A DNA stretch of 6,937 nt from Sphingomonadales bacterium (GTDB taxonomy: Bacteria; Pseudomonadota; Alphaproteobacteria; Sphingomonadales; Emcibacteraceae). Positions 1 through 5,177 of this stretch are shown here, one piece after another. Each line of letters begins with the position of its first letter. Position 1 is the first letter of the stretch. The notes under the pieces are model-generated. The model was not told where the DNA came from, did not search any database, and worked only from the letters and a program-made list of their open reading frames with translations. The translations under genes and the position numbers were made by a program. Where the stretch lies: positions 1-6,937 of the forward strand of contig DRKK01000161.1 in NCBI GenBank assembly GCA_011051815.1. Reading direction: 5' to 3'.

Positions 1-2
1 AA

Positions 3-95
3 ATGACGGATGAGGTTTTGCGCCGTATAGCCCAGCCCAAAACAGAAGAGCTTATGGGTCATTTTGTTTCAGGTTCCCTATTTTTGCCGCAATGA
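3..95 (+). CDS. Probable 3' end of an upstream gene, product unrecognised
   Basis: An open frame runs from the window edge to a TGA at 93-95 and would supply about 30 C-terminal residues ending in GSLFLPQ. The ATG at 3-5 is in frame but need not be the true start, because the frame is still open at the window edge. The mix of charged residues followed by a hydrophobic tail looks like a normal protein C-terminus, but I do not recognise a family. The stop lies 37 bases before the next gene's start on the same strand, so the two could be co-transcribed. The short length makes this a weak call; a chance open frame is possible. Confidence 0.35.
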   Translation: MTDEVLRRIAQPKTEELMGHFVSGSLFLPQ

Positions 96-132
96 TTTGA
101 TCTTCTATGATTTTAAGGTCATATTCCGGCAA

Positions 133-933
133 ATGAAATCTTTATTATATATTACAGCTCTTATTTCGCTCCTTTCGTCCGTCGCTTATGCGGGCGAGAG
201 CGATGCGGTAAAATATCGTAAATGCATGGCACTGACCCAAAGTGATCCCCCGGCGGCCATTTCTTACGCCAATGACTGGATTTTCAGCGGCGGCGCGCAG
301 GTGCCGGCGGGCCACTGCAAGGCCTTGGGATTGTTGGAGGCGGGCAAGGCAAAGGATGCCGCCAATTTGTTGGAAAAATTGGTGGAGGATATGGTCATTT
401 ATGGCGGCGACCCGGCGCAGGTAAGGCGAAATGAGGACTTGAAGGTACAGCTTTATGGTCAGGCGGCGCTGGCCTGGGAACAGGCCGGGGAGCTGGACAA
501 GGCCTATGTGGCCTATAGCGCGGCCCTGACCAGTATCAGCACAAGCGTCCTGCGGGACGAACGGGACCTGTTCCATGAGCTGTATCTGGCCCGGGGCCGG
601 TTACAGATCGCGCGCGGGCAAAATAAGGCGGCGATTGAGGATTTCACCCTGGCCATCGAAAAGGACAGCAGGCGGTTTGAAGGGTTTCTGCAACGGGCCA
701 AGGCCTATCGCAAGCGAAAATCATTCCTGAAAGCCCGGCTGGATTTAAGAATTGCCTTCAAACTGGCCCCCGAACATCCGGCAATATTGCTGGAAAGCGG
801 CATCCTTTTTCGCACGCAAGGCAAGACGTCCGAGGCGCGGCTGGCGTGGCAGAAAATCATCAATAATGATCCAAAATCGGAATATGCCGAGCTGGCCAAG
901 GCCAATCTAGAATTATTGAAGTCTCAATTATGA
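133..933 (+). CDS. Exported TPR-repeat protein
   Basis: This 266-residue protein is probably periplasmic. I start it at the ATG at 133, not the in-frame ATG at 64, because the 133 start gives a clean Sec signal peptide: K2, a hydrophobic stretch at residues 4-17 and an AYA cleavage site ending at residue 20. The 23 residues added by the longer start have no such character. Residues about 105-135, 148-180, 182-213 and 216-248 are tetratricopeptide-like helical pairs (for example YLARGRLQIARG followed by AAIEDFTLAIEKD, then LAPEHPAIL). These normally form a protein-binding solenoid. The only two cysteines, C31 and C62, lie in the N-terminal part before the clearest repeats and could form a disulfide in the periplasm. 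No strong Shine-Dalgarno site is visible; AAGG at 115-118 is far from the start. The binding partner is unknown. The family resemblance is confident, the exact role is not. Confidence 0.85.
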   Translation: MKSLLYITALISLLSSVAYAGESDAVKYRKCMALTQSDPPAAISYANDWIFSGGAQVPAGHCKALGLLEAGKAKDAANLLEKLVEDMVIYGGDPAQVRRNEDLKVQLYGQAALAWEQAGELDKAYVAYSAALTSISTSVLRDERDLFHELYLARGRLQIARGQNKAAIEDFTLAIEKDSRRFEGFLQRAKAYRKRKSFLKARLDLRIAFKLAPEHPAILLESGILFRTQGKTSEARLAWQKIINNDPKSEYAELAKANLELLKSQL

Positions 934-973
934 CACATTTAAGATTCAGTCTATGCGCACATTCTAATTTATA

Positions 974-979
974 GAGGAG
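974..979 (+). promoter_or_regulatory. Ribosome binding site of the His/Lys/Glu-rich small protein
   Basis: GAGGAG lies 8 bases before the ATG at 988. It is one of the best Shine-Dalgarno sites in the window and supports translation of the short, low-complexity gene that follows. Confidence 0.7.
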
Positions 980-987
980 ACAAGAAT

Positions 988-1239
988 ATGCATACACTTA
1001 TCAGGAACAAATTATCCCCGAAACTTATGGTTGCCATTCTGGCGGCGGCGTCTTTTGTTATCACCCCGGCCCTGTCACAGGCTGATGATGACAAGGATCA
1101 CAAAAAAACCGAACATAAAATGAAAAAACATGACGATGACATGAAAAAGATGTCTCATGAGGCCAAGGAAAAGGCTGAAAAGAAAGAGCATGAAGAAAAA
1201 GAAAAACATGAAAAACATGAAGATGAATCAGACGATTGA
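988..1239 (+). CDS. Small exported protein, very rich in His, Lys, Asp and Glu
   Basis: This 83-residue protein has an N-terminal signal peptide: basic residues R6 and K8, a hydrophobic core at about 14-28, and a likely cut after SQA at residue 32. The predicted mature part (33-83) is extraordinarily biased. By my count, 43 of 51 residues are Lys (15), Asp/Glu (21) or His (7), with no Cys, Gly, Pro or aromatic residue. It should be disordered or a single charged helix. Spaced histidines at 38, 43, 48, 57, 68, 74 and 77 suggest metal buffering in the periplasm, but that is inference; it could equally be a polyelectrolyte or a chaperone-like peptide. I recognise no named family. Support for a real gene is the strong ribosome site, the signal peptide and the hairpin terminator 19 bases after the stop. 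A weak promoter (TTGAAG at 916-921, TAAGAT at 940-945, 18-base spacer) could serve it. Confidence 0.8.
   Translation: MHTLIRNKLSPKLMVAILAAASFVITPALSQADDDKDHKKTEHKMKKHDDDMKKMSHEAKEKAEKKEHEEKEKHEKHEDESDD
1202..1219 (+). repeat. Perfect 9-bp tandem repeat, two copies
   Basis: AAAAACATG occurs twice back to back inside the coding sequence of the charged small protein, giving the reading KHE-KHE. The period is a multiple of three, so a gain or loss of a unit would keep the frame and change the number of histidines. Confidence 0.8.
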
Positions 1240-1257
1240 TTTTCAAGCTATTGTTTT

Positions 1258-1286
1258 AAAAGGAGGCTTTAGGGCCTCCTTTTTTT
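1258..1286. terminator. Bidirectional Rho-independent terminator
   Basis: AGGAGGC (1261-1267) pairs perfectly with GCCTCCT (1274-1280) around a 6-base loop. AAA at 1258-1260 extends the stem against TTT at 1281-1283. On the plus strand the stem ends in a run of seven Ts (1280-1286), stopping the small-protein transcript. On the minus strand the stem is followed by Ts complementary to the A-rich 1258-1260 stretch and then AAAAC, so it can also end the queG transcript. The queG stop codon (1285-1287) is embedded in the T run. Confidence 0.85.
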
Positions 1287-2403
1287 ATGCCTGCCATTCT
1301 CTTTTTACAGATGGGTCGGTTGCCTGTCCTTGATAACGACCTTTTATGGCGCGCCATTCCATCTCATCACAAAGTTGATGCAAGGCCCAAATGGCCATGG
1401 CCTGTATAACCGGTGCGGGGTCATTGAGCTTATCTATGATCGCGGGGATCAGCTTTCCCTCAGCGCTGTTGCCCACCGCAATCAGGACATTGCGGATAAA
1501 ATAATCCCGGCCAATACGCTTGATGGGGGAGCCGGAAAAGACCTCCCGGAATGATTTGTCGTCCAGCGCCAGCAAGTCGCTCAGTTCCGGAAAGCTCAGC
1601 TCCGGGCGGGGCAGATAGGCCGGTTCATCCAGCTTTTGGGCGTATTTATTCCACGGACAGACACTCAAACAATCATCACAGCCATAGATACGGTTGCCCA
1701 TAGGTTTGCGAAATTCTTCGGCGATATGGCCCTTATATTCAATGGTCAGATAGGAAATGCACCGTCGGGCGTCCAGCTGGTTCGGTGCCGGAAAGGCGTC
1801 CGTGGGGCATATGTCGATACATTTTTGGCAGCTACCACAATGATCCCTCTCGGGCGGGTCGGGGGGCAGGTCAAGGGTGGTAAAAATGCTACCCAGAAAC
1901 AGCCATGAGCCAAATTCCCGGCTGACCAGATTGGTATGTTTGCCCTGCCAGCCAAGGCCGGATTTCTGGGCCAGCGGTTTTTCCATGACCGGTGCCGTAT
2001 CCACGAAAACCTTGACCTCTGCATCAAATATGCGGTGAATATCGCGGGCCACCTGTTTCAGTTTCTTCTTGACCACATCATGATAATCCTTGCCGCGCGC
2101 ATAGACGGAAATATTGCCCCTGTCTTTCAGTTTAAGGGTCTCAAGGGGGTCATTATCCGGTCCGTAATTCATGGCCAGCAGGATGATGCTCCTGACATCC
2201 GGCCAGAGTGTGCGGGGGTCGGACCGCCGATCGGCTTTCTCTGCCATCCAGAGCATATCCCCGTGCCGGTCTAGGTCGATAAATTCCAGAAAATAATTGG
2301 CATTGGACTTTAGACCGCCGGGATTTGTCACCCGGATCAGGTCAAAACCTGCCGCCTGTGCCGCTTTGATGATGTGGTCTTTCTGGCTTTGTGCATCCGA
2401 CAT
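1285..2403 (-). CDS. queG: Epoxyqueuosine reductase QueG
   Basis: QueG carries out the last step of queuosine synthesis, reducing epoxyqueuosine to queuosine in the wobble position of tRNAs for Asn, Asp, His and Tyr. It is a cytoplasmic, cobalamin-dependent enzyme with two [4Fe-4S] clusters. The 372-residue length fits the family. The N-terminal half carries VDTAPVMEKPLAQKSGLGWQG (135-154 region), including D135 at the position of the family's catalytic acid. All eight cluster cysteines are present: C189, C192, C195, C199, C215, C242, C245 and C249, in ferredoxin-like CxxCxxCxxxCP order. Residues about 300-345 form the C-terminal HEAT-like helices expected to contact tRNA. The start lies 5 bases after the stop of the GST-like gene with no recognisable ribosome site, so translation is probably coupled to it. 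A hairpin terminator follows immediately. Confidence 0.96.
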   Translation of the reverse strand: MSDAQSQKDHIIKAAQAAGFDLIRVTNPGGLKSNANYFLEFIDLDRHGDMLWMAEKADRRSDPRTLWPDVRSIILLAMNYGPDNDPLETLKLKDRGNISVYARGKDYHDVVKKKLKQVARDIHRIFDAEVKVFVDTAPVMEKPLAQKSGLGWQGKHTNLVSREFGSWLFLGSIFTTLDLPPDPPERDHCGSCQKCIDICPTDAFPAPNQLDARRCISYLTIEYKGHIAEEFRKPMGNRIYGCDDCLSVCPWNKYAQKLDEPAYLPRPELSFPELSDLLALDDKSFREVFSGSPIKRIGRDYFIRNVLIAVGNSAEGKLIPAIIDKLNDPAPVIQAMAIWALHQLCDEMEWRAIKGRYQGQATDPSVKREWQA

Positions 2404-2408
2404 GGGGG

Positions 2409-3077
2409 TCAGAAATCAAGATTTTTATAGTGGGATGCCGGGGGAAGACCGGCGATCAGGTCCTTTAAAATAGGACGAAACGAGGGCCGGGACTTGATGC
2501 GGGCATACCAGTTTGCCGCGCCCTCATAATCGGTCCATGGCACATCACCCAGATAATCAATGCACGATAAATGCGCCGCCGCCGCAATATCAGCGAAAGA
2601 AATATCATCACCGCCCAGCCAGTTACGCCGTTCGGCCAGATAGTCAATATAACTGAGGTGCTGTTTGATGTTGGCGGCCGCACAGCGGATATTAGCGACT
2701 TCTGTCTCTCCGAGTTTGAGAAAGCGCTTCATTACCTTCTCCGTAATCAGCAGAGAGGTGACTTCCTCGTTGAATTTCACATCGAACCAATCGATCAAAC
2801 GCCGCACCTCGGCGCGCTCAGCCGGGGTTTTGCCCAGCAAAGGCACCGCCGGGTCGGTTTCTTCCAGATATTCCCGGATGGCGTAACTGCCAGTCAGAAC
2901 AGGACCACCGTCGGCGATCATTACCGGGACAGTTCCTGCTGGGTTAAGCACAAGAAAATCATGCCGCCGCGCCCAGGGCAGTTCCAGCGTCAGCTCAAAT
3001 TCAATATCCTTTTCCACAAGCAATACCCGGATAGCTCTGGAGAAGGGGGAAAACCAATAATGATATAATTTATTCAT
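2409..3077 (-). CDS. Glutathione S-transferase family protein
   Basis: This is a 222-residue cytosolic GST-fold protein. The thioredoxin-like N-domain opens at MNKLYHYWFSPFSR, with S10/S13 near the usual catalytic position and no Cys there, so it is not a typical beta-class enzyme. NPAGTVPV (45-52) contains the conserved cis-proline P51. G63-S64-Y65-A66-I67 stands where the glutathione gamma-glutamyl contact (usually E/D-S-x-x-I) sits; the acidic residue is replaced by Gly. The C-terminal all-helical domain includes the SFAD N-capping box. I chose the ATG at 3077 because the family's first beta strand starts there; an in-frame GTG at 3101 would add eight residues. The gene lies directly upstream of queG on the same strand, 5 bases apart. 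The substrate is unknown, and a role connected with queuosine is only suggested by the pairing. Confidence 0.9.
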   Translation of the reverse strand: MNKLYHYWFSPFSRAIRVLLVEKDIEFELTLELPWARRHDFLVLNPAGTVPVMIADGGPVLTGSYAIREYLEETDPAVPLLGKTPAERAEVRRLIDWFDVKFNEEVTSLLITEKVMKRFLKLGETEVANIRCAAANIKQHLSYIDYLAERRNWLGGDDISFADIAAAAHLSCIDYLGDVPWTDYEGAANWYARIKSRPSFRPILKDLIAGLPPASHYKNLDF

Positions 3078-3147
3078 GACTCCGATTTTACATAAAGCCA
3101 CCCTGAATGTCGCCGATAAAATAGACTAGAATAAAACTATTTAAATT

Positions 3148-3175
3148 TAATACTTGAATAATTGTTTAATTATTA
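3148..3175. promoter_or_regulatory. Candidate SmtB/CzrA-type operator
   Basis: A 28-bp imperfect palindrome (11 of 14 base pairs match by my pairing) is centred between 3161 and 3162. Its core reads TGAA-N6-TTTA (3155-3168), one base from the TGAA-N6-TTCA core known for zinc-sensing ArsR/SmtB repressors. It lies 14-41 bases before the regulator's start codon and overlaps the best -35 element, where a repressor would block transcription. It could also affect the divergent GST-queG transcript, whose first start codon is about 70 bases away on the other side. The surrounding DNA is AT-rich, so chance palindromes are easier here. Confidence 0.55.
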
Positions 3176-3182
3176 GTACAAA
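3154..3182 (+). promoter_or_regulatory. Possible promoter of the ArsR-transporter pair
   Basis: TTGAAT (3154-3159) and TACAAA (3177-3182) are separated by 17 bases. Each matches the sigma-70 consensus at four positions or better. Initiation would fall at about 3188-3189, exactly at the ATG, implying a leaderless message. Consistent with this, no convincing Shine-Dalgarno site precedes the gene. The match is moderate only. Confidence 0.35.
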
Positions 3183-3188
3183 GTAAGA

Positions 3189-3485
3189 ATGGAAAAACTG
3201 GATGATGATGACGCCGTACAATTGGCGGAAATATTTCACCTGTTGGGCGATGCCAGCAGGTTGCGAATTGTCTTTGCCTGCCTTGAGGGGCCGATCAGTG
3301 CAGGCGTATTGGCGCGTGAGCTTGGGATGAGTGCGTCTCTGGTCAGCCACCATCTGCGCCTGTTAAAGGCGGCGCGGATTTTGGCGGGTGACCGCAGAGG
3401 ACGGCAAATTTTCTACGGTGCCAAGGATGATCATATCCGGGATATGGTTCGGGATATGGCCGTTCATATTAAGGAAGAAATATAA
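3189..3485 (+). CDS. ArsR/SmtB-family metal-sensing repressor, zinc-type alpha-5 site
   Basis: This 98-residue protein is a dimeric winged-helix repressor. The DNA-reading helix-turn-helix is at about residues 36-60 (VLARELGMSASLVSHHLRLLK). The beta-wing follows at about 63-76 (ILAGDRRGRQIFYG). The C-terminal helix carries D80-x-H82-x10-H93-x2-E96, the exact spacing of the alpha-5 zinc site described for SmtB and CzrA. The alpha-3 cysteine motif of arsenic, cadmium or lead sensors (ELCVCDL) is absent; that stretch reads ISAGVLA, and C31 is the only cysteine. I therefore infer a sensor of Zn, or possibly Co or Ni, that leaves DNA when metal binds. Its TAA stop shares a base with the ATG of the transporter gene, and a palindromic operator lies upstream, so autoregulation is likely. 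Confidence 0.92.
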   Translation: MEKLDDDDAVQLAEIFHLLGDASRLRIVFACLEGPISAGVLARELGMSASLVSHHLRLLKAARILAGDRRGRQIFYGAKDDHIRDMVRDMAVHIKEEI

Positions 3486-4114
3486 TGGCCGGATGTTGTG
3501 ACCATGATGATATTGACCAGAAGGCATTACAGGTGGCCTCATTCCGCAAGGCCTTGTGGCTTGTTTTATTGATCAACGGGGTCATGTTTGTGGTGGAATT
3601 CAGCAGTGCTTTCTGGGCGGGTTCCGTGTCGTTACAAGCGGACGCCCTAGATTTTCTGGGCGATACCATTACCTATGGCATTACATTGTTGGTGTTGGGC
3701 TTTTCCCTCAAAGTACGGGCGCGGGTTGCCATGTTCAAAGGGCTGACCCTTGGTTTGCTCGGTCTGTGGATTTATGGACAGACGATCTATTTTCTAATGC
3801 AGGGGCAGGTCCCGACCTATGAAATAATGGGGGTTATGGGAATTGTCGCTTTTCTGGCCAATTTGGTCAGCGTTTTTCTGCTCTATCACTTTCGGGTCGG
3901 CGACAGCAACATGCAGTCCGTTTGGCTCTGTTCCCGTAATGATATGTTTGGCAACCTGGCCATTATCATTGCCGCGTCCGGTGTTTTTGTGACAAATACC
4001 GGCTGGCCTGATTTTATTGTCGCCACCATAATGGCCAGCTTTGCGGTCACGGCCAGTTACCGGATAATAAAGTTGGCCAATGAGGAGTTGAAAGAACAGC
4101 CCTTAAATCAGTGA
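3485..4114 (+). CDS. Short CDF-like cation transporter
   Basis: This 209-residue inner-membrane protein has about six hydrophobic segments (near 24-42, 47-72, 85-104, 113-134, 156-170 and 174-192) and belongs to the cation diffusion facilitator superfamily. Segment 2 has D56-x3-D60, matching the D-x3-D metal site of YiiP. Segment 5 has D153-x3-N157 within LCSRNDMFGN, where well-studied exporters have H-x3-D, so specificity or mechanism may differ. The cytoplasmic C-terminal domain of full CDF proteins is missing and there is no His-rich loop. The N-terminus MAGCCDHDD could bind metal. The gene overlaps the ArsR gene by one base (TAATG) and has AAGGA nine bases before its ATG, so the two are co-translated. 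Efflux of the metal sensed by the repressor is the natural inference. Its last 12 bases overlap the 3' end of the opposing DUF3126 gene. Confidence 0.88.
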   Translation: MAGCCDHDDIDQKALQVASFRKALWLVLLINGVMFVVEFSSAFWAGSVSLQADALDFLGDTITYGITLLVLGFSLKVRARVAMFKGLTLGLLGLWIYGQTIYFLMQGQVPTYEIMGVMGIVAFLANLVSVFLLYHFRVGDSNMQSVWLCSRNDMFGNLAIIIAASGVFVTNTGWPDFIVATIMASFAVTASYRIIKLANEELKEQPLNQ

Positions 4115-4336
4115 GGCGTCTGATGGTGTCGGCAGATCTTCTTCCAATATAGCGATATTCAGGGCATAAGATACCTCACCCTCATCCTCATCGCGGTAAA
4201 TGACCCCGATAAATTCACCGTTAAAATGCAATTCCATGCTGCCATCTTTCTGATTGCCGGGGTCCAGTTCAAATTTGCTGGTTTCAAATTTGTCATTAAG
4301 ATATTTACGCAGGCGCATGATTTCTGTTCTGTTCAT
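4103..4336 (-). CDS. DUF3126 family protein
   Basis: This 77-residue cytoplasmic protein belongs to a small alphaproteobacterial family of unknown function. The recognisable core is an N-terminal helix (MNRTEIMRLRKYLNDKF) followed by beta strands that contain FIGVIYRDEDEGEVSYALNIAILEEDL. I chose the ATG at 4336 because GAGGA (4343-4347) stands six bases before it. The alternative ATG at 4342 abuts that same site and would overlap the upstream stop as ATGA. Either way the gene is translationally coupled to the exported 188-residue protein upstream. It runs convergently into the transporter gene, with a 12-base overlap of the 3' ends. Nothing in the sequence suggests a catalytic site. Confidence 0.88.
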   Translation of the reverse strand: MNRTEIMRLRKYLNDKFETSKFELDPGNQKDGSMELHFNGEFIGVIYRDEDEGEVSYALNIAILEEDLPTPSDASLI

Positions 4337-4338
4337 CT

Positions 4339-4905
4339 TCATTCCTCGAATAGGCGTTCTAGTTTGGCTAGATAGGGTTTTAAGGCATCCTGATCTGCTT
4401 TGGTTTCCTTTGGCACATCACCTTTTAGAGCAATCATTTGTTTCATGCTGTCAAGGAGCTGCTTTTTCGTCTGTGCTGATAGATATTCGTTTTTTTCGAC
4501 CGCTTCAATACTTACTTGCAATTCCTGTATTTTTTCCGGGGTTAATTCCTCAAGCATTTTGAGGGACATATAGGCCCTCATCACCCGGTCGCCGACAATG
4601 GCCCATCGCTCAGGCGAAGAAAACCCGGCTTTACTGATAATACTTTTGAATTCATTATAAGCCTTATGGTCCTTTACTTGGGCCAGAGAACGGGACATTG
4701 GGCCAAAGTCGCCTTCGGGCATCTGCGCCGCCGATGTGTCTTCATTATCCTCGAAGTCATATTTTTTCCCCAGTTTTTTCAGGGGCTTCATGGCATTCAT
4801 AAAATGCTGAATATCGTCTCCTTTAAGCGTGTCCGCCGCAGAGGCGGTAAAAAGACTGCTTGAGAAAAGGGCAATGCTGAAGCACAGGGCAATGATTATT
4901 TTCAT
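4339..4905 (-). CDS. Exported helical protein of unknown function
   Basis: This 188-residue protein has a clear Sec signal peptide: K2, a hydrophobic core at 3-20 and an ASA cleavage site ending at residue 23. The mature part is mainly helical and highly charged. It has an acidic patch around 51-57 (FEDNEDT), a SPERWAIVGDRVMRAYMSLK stretch (97-116) that looks like the conserved centre, and a Lys/Glu-rich amphipathic C-terminal half (119-188). The only cysteine, C8, is in the signal peptide, and there is no lipobox. I do not recognise a named family. The gene sits between a 33-residue membrane peptide gene (16 bases upstream) and DUF3126 (coupled downstream) behind one promoter, which points to a joint envelope-related role. 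No good ribosome site is visible; the start is chosen by the signal peptide. Confidence 0.85.
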   Translation of the reverse strand: MKIIIALCFSIALFSSSLFTASAADTLKGDDIQHFMNAMKPLKKLGKKYDFEDNEDTSAAQMPEGDFGPMSRSLAQVKDHKAYNEFKSIISKAGFSSPERWAIVGDRVMRAYMSLKMLEELTPEKIQELQVSIEAVEKNEYLSAQTKKQLLDSMKQMIALKGDVPKETKADQDALKPYLAKLERLFEE

Positions 4906-4921
4906 GAGAAAAGCTCGCGGG

Positions 4922-5023
4922 TCAGGGGTTCATATCAGAATTTTTATATCCGGTAAAAATATACCATACAACAGCGGCCCCTAAAACCATAAATAAAATG
5001 CCATGGTGGTAAGGGGCCGTCAT
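4922..5023 (-). CDS. Candidate 33-residue single-span membrane protein
   Basis: A short open frame reads ATG at 5023 to TGA at 4922. The product has a polar N-terminus with two histidines (MTAPYHHG), one hydrophobic span at about residues 9-24 (containing MVLGAAVVWYIF), then a short polar tail with a lysine (TGYKNSDMNP). That layout fits a single-pass membrane peptide. An in-frame stop lies 33 bases upstream of the ATG and no other start is available. The gene is 16 bases before the exported 188-residue protein and about 63 bases after the predicted transcription start of an extended -10 promoter. The weak points are the small size and the lack of a convincing ribosome site. The alternative is that this stretch is only leader RNA. 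Confidence 0.55.
   Translation of the reverse strand: MTAPYHHGILFMVLGAAVVWYIFTGYKNSDMNP
4975..5019. repeat. 8-bp perfect inverted repeat inside the small membrane-protein frame
   Basis: CGGCCCCT (4975-4982) is the exact reverse complement of AGGGGCCG (5012-5019), separated by 29 bases. It is GC-rich in an otherwise AT-rich stretch. In the minus-strand transcript one arm starts just after the ATG at 5023, so a hairpin could hinder or regulate its translation. There is no T run, so it is not a typical terminator. Confidence 0.5.
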
Positions 5024-5070
5024 AAGAGGGCCAAAGTCTTTTTTGCTTGCCCTTTACCCCATAAACAAAT

Positions 5071-5100
5071 ATGACACTCTTGAGCATATAAAATTATACC
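5071..5100 (+). promoter_or_regulatory. Possible trcR promoter
   Basis: ATGACA (5071-5076, one mismatch to the -35 consensus) and TATACC (5095-5100, two mismatches to the -10) are separated by 18 bases. If real, it overlaps the divergent minus-strand promoter and leaves a leader of about 70 bases that includes the hairpin at 5146-5165. The match is weak. Confidence 0.3.
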
Positions 5101-5101
5101 A
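5093..5101 (-). promoter_or_regulatory. Extended -10 promoter of the minus-strand envelope cluster
   Basis: Read on the minus strand, the sequence is TGGTATAAT, a perfect TGn extended element plus a perfect -10 hexamer. No good -35 lies at the usual distance, which extended -10 promoters do not need. Transcription would start near 5086 and run through the 33-residue peptide, the exported protein and the DUF3126 gene. Confidence 0.55.
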
Positions 5102-5145
5102 AAGGCGCGATCTTAATGGCGTCTCAGGTGATCATAGATAGTTTA

Positions 5146-5165
5146 AGGGAAGCGAATACTTCCCT
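5146..5165 (+). other. Leader hairpin just before the trcR ribosome site
   Basis: AGGGAAG (5146-5152) pairs perfectly with CTTCCCT (5159-5165) around the 6-base loop CGAATA. The stem ends two bases before the AGGAGG ribosome site (5168-5173). It may stabilise the message or modulate ribosome access. It has no T run, so it is not a terminator. Confidence 0.5.
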
Positions 5166-5167
5166 GT

Positions 5168-5173
5168 AGGAGG
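5168..5173 (+). promoter_or_regulatory. Ribosome binding site of trcR
   Basis: AGGAGG is a full Shine-Dalgarno hexamer four bases before the ATG at 5178. It is the strongest site in the window and suggests high expression of the regulator. Confidence 0.8.
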
Positions 5174-5177
5174 TTAA

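Noticed and set aside
97..125. TTGATC/CATATT promoter for the TPR gene
   Set aside because: Each hexamer matches only about four positions, and the gene may be co-transcribed with the gene before it.
64..132. Longer start (ATG at 64) for the TPR protein
   Set aside because: It would bury the signal peptide 23 residues inside the protein, and part of it overlaps the probable upstream gene end.
145..576. 143-codon minus-strand open frame opposite the TPR gene
   Set aside because: Antisense shadow of a well-supported gene, with no family resemblance or ribosome site.
1091..1098. A-run in the charged small protein as a programmed frameshift or phase-variation site
   Set aside because: A seven-A run is within normal range for a Lys-rich gene, and the shifted frame stops almost at once.
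1936..2274. 112-codon plus-strand open frame opposite queG
   Set aside because: Shadow of a gene with all catalytic motifs intact on the other strand.
2571..3068. 165-codon plus-strand open frame opposite the GST gene
   Set aside because: Long only because of codon bias on the opposite strand; the translation has no recognisable domain.
3078..3101. GTG start adding eight residues to the GST-like protein
   Set aside because: The family fold begins at the ATG at 3077, and the added residues look random.
4254..4562. 102-codon plus-strand frame over the DUF3126/exported-protein junction
   Set aside because: It crosses two coupled minus-strand genes and has no start signal.
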